64,000 bases of DNA from Cordilura impudica. Taxonomy: Eukaryota; Arthropoda; Insecta; Diptera; Scathophagidae. The translations under genes and the position numbers were made by a program. The stretch is from the NCBI GenBank assembly GCA_963682025.1, contig OY821519.1, positions 249,734,358 through 249,798,357 on the forward strand. Reading direction: 5' to 3'. Below are positions 33,369-45,300 of this stretch, in pieces (the first letter of the stretch is position 1; each line of letters opens with the position of its first letter). The notes under the pieces were generated by a model. The model had not been told where the DNA came from. It ran no database searches and saw only the letters and a program-made list of their open reading frames with translations.

Positions 33369-36300
33369 GTGAGTGTTAAATCCTTAATTTTGTTCAAATC
33401 TTTGGTACTATCCCAGAAGAGCTTCCTTAAGAAGCTGCTTACCCTTTCTGTGAAAAGTACATTTTTTAAAAGGTAAATTTTTTTAAAAAGTACCTTTTCT
33501 TAAAAAATGACTTTTTCTTTAAATAAAACATTTTCTTAAAATAAAAAATTTTCTTAAAATAAAAAATTTTCTTAAAAAAGTACGTTTTTACTTTCTTAAA
33601 AAAATACTTTTTCTTAAAAAAAAGTGAATTTTCTTAAAAATAGTGAGTTTTCTTTAAAAAAAAGTACCTTTTATTAAAAAGTACATTTTCTTAAAAAGTA
33701 CATTTTCTTAAACAGTACATTTTCTTAAAAAAGTATATTTCCTTAAAAAAGTACCTTTTCTTAAAAAGTAAATTTTCTTTAAAAATTACCTTTTCTTAAA
33801 AAATTACCTTTTGTTAAGAAAGTACATTTTCTTGCTGTTCGAAAAGTACTTTTTTTTCAAGAAATACCTTTTATTAAAAAAGTGACTTTTTTTTTACAAA
33901 AAAGTACACTTTCTTAAAAGAACACCTTTTCTTAAAAAAGTATTTCCAAAATTATTTTCAACGGGGGACATAGTCGCCTTACACCTAACAGGTTGTGAAT
34001 AAGACGTTAGTTTCTTTATTTTGATTCCTAATTTTGTTTCTTATTTAGACTCTTCAAATTTAGTACGTATGCGTAACACATCATTGGGCAAATCTGCTCC
34101 CTGTCTAACGGGTAGTTCATTTCGTGAACGTGATGCAAGTATCAGTATGATATCAGTTGTTCCTAATCCTCTCAGTAAATCAACATCAGCATCATCATGC
34201 AATAATGCTAATGCCTCTTCATCTACACCTACGGCGAATATGGCACCCACTACAAGTTCTCTGAATATATCGCGATCTGGTAGTTGTGCTGGTCTCGGAA
34301 TTGGTAAACATCATTTACATGGTGTGGTTATGCGTGGGAATGGTGCTTCAAGTGGTGTCGCACATCATCGTTTAAGTTTAGTAACAGGTGGTATTGGTGC
34401 GGCAGCTGCAGCAGCAGCAGCGGCATCCAATTCAAGATCTCATTCACCCTACTCGGCCAGCCCGGTAGATTCACCACGCATCAATTCACCAATGCAATTT
34501 GCATTTGCTCCCATAAAACGAATAGCAACATGTCAGAGAGATGGTAGCAGAAGATGGTCGGTAGCTTCATTGCCTTCATCGGGTTATGGTACAACACCAG
34601 GAAGTTCAAATTTATCGGTAAGTCGAATAAATTACTTTGAAAAACTTGAAGAAGTAAGCGTAAATTTATTATAAAATTTTAAAATATGGAATTGTTTTAA
34701 TAGTGCGAAAATAGTAATTAATTTCAAGCACTAATTTTATGGCCCAGAGAATTTTTCCAAAAAACATTTTGTATTTCATAAATTACCTTTCATCACATTT
34801 AAATTTGCTAAAATTACCCAGTCAGAGATTACCAACGGTACACAAAAAAGCACTGTTGACCAATGACAATGTATTTATTAGGAAGTGTTTTTTGTACAAA
34901 ATTTTCAAATTTGTATTAGAAAATTTACAACCCTTTATAAAATATACAGATATACATATAAAGCACTCTCAAAGCATTGGCTTAACATATGTTATATAAA
35001 AATAACTTTTCAAATACTTGCTTCACCAAATACAGAACTATTCCCATTGTATTGAATGTCAAAGAATTGCGTTTCAGCGTGTAAATCAGTGTAATGCCAA
35101 TGCTGGTACAAAACATGGTTTTGCAAAATGTTTCCAGTACTTGATTTGCAATATTGACAACTGTTCTTGAAATATACATAAAGCTCTGGTAACTCACTTG
35201 TTTCAAAAGCTTGAAAGATCTTTTTGAAAAGCACTTTGAAGTTTGTTTCTCCAATGCTGAACCAACCTTATTAAATATAATCAGTTAATTCAAATTTTTA
35301 TCATTGTCGGGTTCTCAATGCAGTCGAAATTTAAAAATCTTACGTTCTGCTAACATTTTCAATACCCTCAATAACGCTTTGCCAACGCTTTTCGAATTTT
35401 TCAGCCAGGGTTTCTTTAACATAAAAAAAAATTCTTTATTTTATTTTTTTTTTTTTAATTTTAGAGTCAATGTTCGAGCCAAGAGGCTCTACATCAAATA
35501 CACAGTATTTCCGGTCATGAAGAGCTGCAAATACAGACAGGTGAGCCTGGAAATCCTCTTGCCATTGTTAATTGTTGTGCTGAACATATGCAACAGCAAC
35601 AACAAGCCATAGCTGCATACACAAATCGTCCTCATTGTATGAAACATTGTGCTTTAATTAATCAACCGATGATAACATCGTCAACAACTATAACAACGAA
35701 TAAATCTACCGTCCCTGGACAAAATAGTCCTAAACAATTTAAGCAACATGTACCAACAACAATACCACCAGCCGGTTTCGTACATAATACTCTCTTTAGA
35801 AGTTGTCCCAATTGTTGTGCTGACATTAGTATGGTTTGTAGTGGTAATGGATTAAATCAACAACAACAACATCAGAAAAATGCACAAAATCAACAATCAC
35901 AGCAAAATAATAGCTCTGGTTCGTCAGGTTCGAATAACAATCACAACACAAGTAATTCAAGCAGTGGTAGAGTATCTCCCTTTCATAGACCTAGATCAAG
36001 ATCATTGTCTAGTCCTTCTCGCAGCCCTGCTATCGATAACGAGATTGCTATGATGAATACTATGTATAAGGAGCGTTTTCCCAAAGCTACCCAACAAATG
36101 GAGGAGAGATTAAAACACTTTATCAATGAAAATAAATCGGCTGTTTGTAATAGTTTTAGAGATTCTCAGCCTATTGTTAGATTTGTTCATCATCAAGTGC
36201 TAGAAATGGCTAGGGATTGTTTAAATAAATCAGAGGCTAAGCTCATCACTTCAAGATATTTTTATGAAATGAGTGAAAATTTAGAACGTTTACTATTGGA

Positions 36301-39300
36301 GACGAAAGAAAAAAGTCCTGAGGCAGCCGTAGAATTGGCTGGTGTTATTAAAAAGCTGTTGTTAATTATATCAAGACCGGCACGTTTATTAGAGTGCTTG
36401 GAGTTTGATCCTGAAGAATTTTATCATCTGTTAGAGGCGGCCGAAGGTCAGGCTAAAGCTATACAAGGTATTAAGGCAGATATACCTCAGTATATAATAC
36501 ATAAGTTAGGCCTTAATCGAGATCCTATAGAAGAAATGCAACAGGAAGCTAAAGAGACAAGAGAAGCGTGTGATGCTAAAGGATCCGCAGCAGCCAATAG
36601 AAGTTTGTTAAACGATTCAGGAACTCCATGTTCTTTATTATTGAGTTCACCTCTTACATGTGTTTCGGCTACTTTGAATCCTAATGCTGAATTAAATTTA
36701 TTATCTAATAGTGGTTCGGCCACACCACACCCACCCATGCCTATACAGCCTCCACAAACACCGGTGGCTACAACAGACAATATGCCCTCATTTGCTGCGC
36801 ATATAAAACAACAACAACAAAAGATGCAACTAACTACATGTCAAGAACAATCTGCTCTACAAACTGACAATACCAATGTGGTGGAAGCTGAACAGCAATT
36901 GCAACAAACACAACAACAACCTTTAGCCGTTGCCGCAACACAACCTCCGCAACCTATACCGAATGAACAAGATTTCGATATTGTTAAACTGATCTCAAAT
37001 GGTGCTTATGGTGCTGTTTATCTGGTTAAGCATAAAACAACACGTCAACGTTTTGCCATGAAAAAAATCAATAAAAATAATCTCATACTCCGTAATCAGG
37101 TGGAGCAGGTTTTTGCCGAACGTGATATTTTGTCGTTTGCCGATAATCCTTTTGTCGTTAGCATGTATTGTTCTTTCGAAACGAAAAAACATTTATGTCT
37201 TGTCATGGAATATGTTGAGGGTGGTGATTGTGCTACTCTCCTTAAAAATATTGGCCCGTTGCCGGCCGATATGGCTCGTTTTTATTTTGCTGAAACTGTT
37301 TTGGCCGTCGAATATTTACATAGTTACGGTATTGTACATCGTGATTTGAAACCAGATAATTTATTAATCACAGCTTTGGGTCATATAAAGTTAACGGATT
37401 TTGGTCTTTCCAAAATGGGTTTAATGTCGTTGGCTACTAATCTTTATGAGGGCTATATTGATTCAGAAACACGACAATTTTCAGATAAACAAGTAAGTAA
37501 AAAAATATGATTTTTTGTCATTATATTGAAATTTAATACTTTTTTTTTTAACTAAATATCCTTAATTATTAAATCTTGTATTCATGGCCTAGGATACTTA
37601 TAAGAAAAAGTATCATTTAACAATCAGTTTAAAATTTAACATAGTTTAAAATTAAACCAGAGTCAAGCATTGGCAGTTGTTTAAAAATTGTTTCTTAAAT
37701 TTCACGAAAACAAATATTTAGTCATTTATTGTTCGGTTTAAGATCATGTATATATTTTTCTAATGAAAGAAAGATAATAATTTTTGTAATGTAAGAGAAA
37801 TATTAGAAAAAAATTGAAGACAGCGCTAGATGGAGTAGCTACTTTCGAACAAAGCGACTTGTTCATCGTCAGCATCCTTCTGCCTATTACTTCAACTCAT
37901 GCTTAATCAACTATTTAACTCAACATTTGAAAGAAAAGAACATGAGAAATGTTTTTCTTTTTATATACGAGAGTGTGTATGAACAAGCTGAGCTTTTCTA
38001 ATTTTTAGCTTTCTCTACATTAACATAGCCAGATCAATTACAAGTCTTGTAATATGAACAGCTCTTTGTTTTTGCCATTGTCCATTAGATGGAACTGTTA
38101 TGGCATGTGAAATCTTAACAGATTACACAAATGCATTGTACCTCATGTGTTGTATGTTATTGTTATGTATTGTTGATCTGTATTGGAATAATTAGTCATT
38201 TATTGTTCGGTTTAAGATCATGTATATATTTTTCTAATGAAAGAAAGATAATAATTTTTGTAATGTAAGAGAAATATTAGAAAAAAATTGAAGACAGCGC
38301 TAGATGGAGTAGCTACTTTCGAACAAAGCGACTTGTTCATCGTCAGCATCCTTCTGCCTATTACTTCAACTCATGCTTAATCAACTATTTAACTCAACAT
38401 TTGAAAGAAAAGAACATGAGAAATGTTTTTCTTTTTATATACGAGAGTGTGTATGAACAAGCTGAGCTTTTCTAATTTTTAGCTTTCTCTACATTAACAT
38501 AGCCAGATCAATTACAAGTCTTGTAATATGAACAGCTCTTTGTTTTTGCCATTGTCCATTAGATGGAACTGTTATGGCATGTGAAATCTTAACAGATTAC
38601 ACAAATGCATTGTACCTCATGTGTTGTATGTTATTGTTATGTATTGTTGATTGTACATGCCATAATGTAATGTTGAGTTAAATAGTTGATTAAGCATGAG
38701 TTGAAGTAATAGGCAGAAGGATGCTGACGATGAACAAGTCGCTTTGTTCGAAAGTAGCTACTCCATCTAGCGCTGTCTTCAATTTTTTTCTAATATTTCT
38801 CTTACATTACAAAAATTATTATCTTTCTTTCATTAGAAAAATATATACATGATCTTAAACCGAACAATAAATGACTAATTATTCCAATACAGATCAACAA
38901 TACATAACAATAAAAAACAAATATTGTAATGTAGGACACGACTGTTCATCGTCCGCATCCTTGTGCCTATTACTTCAACTCATCAACTATTTAAGTCAAA
39001 TATTAGAAAGAAACTAATACGAGAATTCTACAATTTTGTTTTTCATACTAGAATTAGTGGAACAAACTATGTAGGTTTATGTTTAATTTTTTTGTAGCTT
39101 CCGCTTCATTAGCATAGTAATGTCAACTATATGTATGTCTTGTAGTATCAAAAGCTTTTATAGTTGCCGAATAACTCTTCTAGCGGGAATTGAAATGGCA
39201 TTGTGATACTAATAATTTTATAAACCTAATTTATTGCAATTAGTTTTTTAGAAGGTTATTCACATTGCATTGTGTTGTTGATCTCTATGTTTTACAAATA

Positions 39301-42300
39301 CTTAGTTTTGTTCGTTATATAATTTCCAATTATAGAAAAGCTAAATTTTTGAAAATTAGGAGAAATATGGAAAAAATTGAAAGAGCGAGCGCTAGATGGA
39401 AATACAAAAACTTTAAAAAGATTCCTATGTCACATTTCATTTACAGCAATTTCAAAAAGTGTATTTTTTTTATTGTATATAAAAAAAAAATTAAAAAAGA
39501 AAATGAAACCTTGTTTATGCGTCCCTCGTAAGAGCAAAACATTTGGCCTAATACCTTCTCTGGGTCATAGCGTGAGAATATTTTCCCAGAAGGCAATAAT
39601 TCCAAGTTTTTGTACTTTACGAGGGTATCACTTTAATACCTTTCGAGTATGTATAAAACATTATACATTTTATTTAGAAACATTTTATTTTAAATTGGAA
39701 AAAGCGTCATTTCTCAATTGTCTCCTATTAGCTCGATTCATTTAGTCCAGCGGTTTTTAATTTTTTTTTATTTCTATCATGTAATAGGTTTTCTTAAGGT
39801 CCTCAAAATAGGCATTTGTTTCAGTATTGACCTCTCCATTCGACCCAATTCTCTTAGCGCCGAGCCAAATTTGGAGAATATACTGCGTTTATCCATTTCA
39901 ATGTAAACAATGACGCCGCATGCATTCCAAAAAACTGTCTCCTTGATCTTGTTGGTCTTCTTTGGTGCACGTTCACCCGAAAAAGTCCAGTGCTTTGATT
40001 GTCTCTGGTATGTTGTGAAGGAATCACGTTTCGTCAACGATTAGAAAACGGCACAAAAACTCCTTCGAATTGCAGTTGAACGTCGCCAAACACTCCTATG
40101 AAGTGGTTATACGGTTGCGCTTATGGTCGCATTATGTGAGCATGATCAAATATACATGTAAATTGTGACGTACTCGCTCAGTCTACCTCACAAACATTTA
40201 TTGTCCGATCGTCCAATATCATACCATAGCTTTTATCGACGATTTCTGGCATAACCACCTCTTTTGGGCGACATGAACGTTCGGCGTCACTTGTGCTGGT
40301 ACGACCACAATGGAATTCAGTAAGCCACTTCTTAACCATTGAAGTTGATAATGCAAAGTTTCGATATGTATTTATCAAGCTTTTCCACAAATAAATATTT
40401 TATGAGCAATTAAAAATCCATATTTTTATTTTTGCAAAAATTCTTGAGGTTGTCTGTTTTCGATGCCTGCCTTTCAAACACAAACTAAATGACGCAGCTT
40501 GCGCAAAGTTTTACAGTAGTCTATTAATAGATGGTAGTTGACAGGAGCAGTGTAGATTTTCAAATAACTATGAGGGAAGTTCAAAAACTGTCCTCGTGTA
40601 AAAATATCAACTTACGTAAAAGACGTTATTTGCAAAAACGTGTGTATAGTTTTATTTAGGATCTCACCACTTTTTAATAGTACCATAAAATAAAAAACAA
40701 AATAATTATCTCTTCCAGGTTTATGGCACTCCTGAATATATAGCCCCCGAAGTGATATTACGTCAGGGTTATGGTAAACCTGTTGATTGGTGGTCTATGG
40801 GTATTATTTTGTATGAATTTCTTATTGGTTGTGTGCCATTTTTCGGCGAAACAGCCGAGGAGTTATTTGCTCATACCGTTAACGATGATATAGAATGGCC
40901 GGATAATGACGATTGGCCGGTGCAGCCCGAGGCCAAAGACATCATAACCCAACTCTTGCAACAAAATCCGCGTGATCGTTTGGGTACCCAAGCTGGTGCA
41001 TTAGAAGTTAAGGAGAATTTCTATTTTGAAGGCTTAGACTGGAATTCGTTATTAAGACAAAAAGCTGAATTCGTGCCACAGCTATCTAATGAAGATGATA
41101 CTAGTTATTTTGATAGTAAGTTTTGAAATAGTTATAGTGTAACAAGTAAAACATATATAAAACTTACTTTGCTTGTGAACAGCTCGTATGGATCGCTATA
41201 ATCACGATTTAGGCGGTGAAGATACAGATGATACCGATGATACACCCGTTTTTGGTTCATTCTCTTCATACACTCCGCAATATCGTAAACAGCATTATTC
41301 TTGGTCTCGTGTGGCATCCACAACAACAACAACAAGCTCAACCAACTGTACTACTTCTACAACAGCTCCAACAACCGCTATGACTACTACTGTAACAGCT
41401 TTAACTGAAACTAAACTACACGTGTCGGAGAGTACATCATCACCAACAAATACAGTAGATTCGGTGGCTAAATGCCGTAAAATAGCAGCTCCATTGGCTG
41501 CAACAAATACGCAAAATATTTTAACACAACATATGGTGAATAAGGTTTTAAATACACCACAATTAAGAAAGATAGAGGTTAGTTGGCCAAAACTTAAATG
41601 AAACTTGAATGAATATTTAAAACTTATATTTCCTTTTAACAAATTAGATCTCTACAAGTTGTTTGAAAGTTCCTTCAACACCTGATGCTGATTATTTACC
41701 AGAATTATTCCATAATGTCACCATAGGCAATGATAATGATATGCGTATGTTGAATCATTTCCTAAATCAAGCTGCTGCTTCAGGCATCAACAATAATCCG
41801 CCAAGTATGGCTTTGCAACCCATTAAACCTGAGAGACATCATCATAGACACAGTATGCCTCCAAATACTACAACTATAATGACTACACCGGCTACACCAC
41901 CGGCTGCTATGGTTAATGCTCCCGCTGAACTGGTAACAAGCACTACGAAATCGTCATCACAAACAAACTCATCTACTTTAACTAACAATGCTTCGATTAC
42001 TAAAACATGCACCACCTCAAGTACAACTCCAACAATTTCTACTATTTCAACTTTAACCACCGATCGTAGACTGGCCGATACTCATCATAAATTAGCGACT
42101 CTTGTAACTGCTCGCAGTACTCCGGAATCGTCACAAACCGATAGTGATGACTTTTCACCTCAAATAGCACGCAAACGTAAAGGTGTTTGTGCTCGTGATA
42201 TTTTGCCTAGATTTTCGATATCTATTGAAGATGAAACAATAAGCGGTGGTTCATCTTCGACTGAGAATACCAGAGAACAATCGCCTTTGGCTTTGCAACA

Positions 42301-45300
42301 TCAGAAATCTATGGATGGTCATATTGGGGTTAAAAATCATCGTTCACGATCTTCAATAGTAAAATCAGCCTCAGCTTTGGGCTTATCTTTGATGTCATCA
42401 GCAAGTAAGTTTTTCTACAAAACAATAGAAAAATGTTTTTTATGTTAAGCATCTGTTTCTTTTTAGTTGACAATTCTCAATTGGCTCAACAATTATGCAA
42501 CATCACCGCTGGTATACAATCTCCCAGTAGTGTAACTGGAGGTGGTGGTGGTTCTAGTACAGCCTCTTCACGAGACACCTCACCCTGTCGTGAATTGTCA
42601 CCTTTGGTTACTAACCTTAAACCACCAATAATCATACGCCGAGGACCACGAGGTTTTGGTTTTACTGTTCATACTATCCGTGTTTATTATGGCGACACAG
42701 ATTTCTATACTATGCATCATTTGGTAATGGCGGTTGATGAAGGCAGTCCGGCTTTTGAAGCTGGTCTTAGACCAGCCGATCTGATTACCCATGTTAATGG
42801 CGAAACGGTGCAGGGTCTATTCCATACACAAGTTTTGCAATTACTCTTAAGTGGTGGTGAACATGTGACATTGCGAGCCACGCCTTTAGAACATACAAGC
42901 ATTCAAAGTGGCGGTAGAAAACGAGATTTAATGCAAAGTAAATTGGCTAAAAAAGGTGTTAATCGTCAAAAGAAACAAACGAAAAAGGAACATGATAAGA
43001 AAAGAAAAACTTCTTTATTCCGGCGCATAAGTAGTAAGAGAGCATCGGCTGAAATACAACAGGTTAGTTAATAAATATTCATGTTTTTTTTAAAACCTTT
43101 TTTACATAATAATTGGGGCTCTATTGAAAAATCCTCCGAAACTAAAAAAATGTTCACTAATGCCATAAGTAGCATATATAAATATCGTGGAGCCAAACAA
43201 ACAAAATTAAGGTTAAATCGAGCCATGACCACGAAAATAACTTAATCTGTCCATCTGTCCGTCTGTGGAAATCACGGTCACGCGGAGGTCAGCTGGGTTG
43301 TTCTTGTTATTGTTGTTATTCTAAATTTTGTTTCTTATTCGTGATAGCTGTAATTGTTGTTGTTGTGGTCGTTCTGTTTGCAGCATTTGTTTAATGAGTA
43401 TGTATGAGGCGGTCCCAAAACAACCCGACAAAGAAAACAACAAATTTGGAAAACATTTTTATTATTTCTCAACATAACCTCCTTTTAGCTCGAAACATTT
43501 GTCCCAGCGATATTCAATAGCTTCGATACCCTGCTTACAGTAAAAACTGTCTTAACTCCTTAAAATAGTCCTCAACCACAGAATCCACCTATTCATTGTT
43601 GGCAAATCTTTTACCGCCGAGCCATCTTTGAAAATATAAAAAAATCCAAGGGAGCTATACTTATTCCAATAACACAAGAATGGCGATAAAGTAGTTGAAC
43701 TGAATAAAGAAGGTGTTTCGTAGGTTGCTTGTTTTTCGCAATAGACTGAGCAGTTTCAAAGAGGAGTTAACTTTCCTGAGTAAGTGCTCTTTACAACGAT
43801 GTTAATTAATTGTTAATATTTCTTTAAACTATTATGCTTTGGAAATAGTTTGAGCAGTCAAAAGGGAAACTAACATCGCCGTGCAAAATACTTTCCACTA
43901 AAAAAAAAAAATATAAAAATCATTGTTGCTAAGTTCTCGTATTCAGCAACGCCTTCATTACTAAGGGATTGGATTGTTAATTTGACTAAATGATTATGAC
44001 TATCAGTTCTTTCTTCATTCATTTGCAATAAATTCCTTTTCCATATAATTCCCTAGATTGCTGCTGGCATAAGTTCGCCAACAACACCCTCTGCTATTGG
44101 TGGTGCTATAGGTAGAAATTTATCACCGTTGGATTCGTCATATCACAGCAGTAGTTGTTGTCAATCGGCGGCAACTTCGTCGCAGTCAACATCACCCTCT
44201 TCATCATCCCCCAATACACCAACTGGTGCTAATAATGGTGTTTCTTCAGCCGGGAATAATACTGGCATTGGTTTTGTAAGCACTTCCAATACGATATTGT
44301 TGCCTAAAGCTGGCTCGGTAGCAGGCGCAGCTACCGCAGGTCCTCCAGTAGGTGTATTGGGAACAATTCCAGGTTAATAAACGAATTTCTTTAAAAATAA
44401 TAATAATAATAATAATTTCAATCATCATTTGTATTAAAGTTTCGCCCACAGCAGTACCGCAACTTTATCAAAGACCATCTACATTACATGGTCTTAAACA
44501 TAAACTACACACTGGTTGTGCCGGCAACGCCACAGTATGTCCTACCGGTGCGGGTGTTAAGACCTTGCACACCAATCAGGCCGCCTCTATACCCAATAGA
44601 CGTAAGTCTGTGGGTCATATTCCATTGTCACCGTTGGCCAGAACACCATCACCTTCACCGCTACCATCTTCACCAACACGTTCACCTTCTCCGTTGGCCT
44701 TCCCCTTGATTGGTCACCAACCAGGCTCCTCCAATACAACTCAATCGTATAGTCCAGGTGGTTCATTGCCAGTCGTACAAACCGTTGCAGCCGGTACAAA
44801 AAAATCTGGATTTGTACGCACAAAATCTTCTGAACCTAGTTCACCTTTGTTGCGGCGTGCTCTGTCGCCTGATCGCTTGCATCCACGTAGTGCTGAATCG
44901 AAATGTACACTCATCTCACCATTATGTTGTTCGCCACCCATTAAACAGCCACAAAGAGTAATTTGCAGTGTATGGCGTCCTACAACCACTACAACAGCTA
45001 CCACTTCTTCTGCAACACAAGCCATAAATAATAACCCGACTCTGCCACCTATAACCACACACACTCAAATTCAACAACAACAGCAACAGCAGCAGCAGCA
45101 ACAATCGTTGGCCGTTTCTTCAAATTATGATCAACAGCAATTATTATCATCAAATATAAAGGAATCGTTGTCATCAACTTGTGATCCGTCACAAACGGTT
45201 GCTTCTTTAGTGAGTAATCCGTCCGTTATAGCATTAACTGCACCGGGTGAAATGTTGCCTCGCATCGCTGAGGAAAAAGATTCTCCCACCAGTACGTCTG

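Larger units (their letters stand above)
37493..40718 (+). other. dop intron 3 (3.2 kb), interrupts the kinase activation segment
   Basis: Runs GTAAGT to ATCTCTTCCAG. It carries a 459-bp direct duplication, an inverted partial third copy, diverged relatives downstream and a dead mariner. Plus-strand frames at 39265-39745 have no recognisable domain. Confidence 0.85.

Noticed and set aside
39265..39745. Overlapping plus-strand frames in dop intron 3
   Set aside because: Basic, A+T-biased text partly within diverged repeat copies; no domain.
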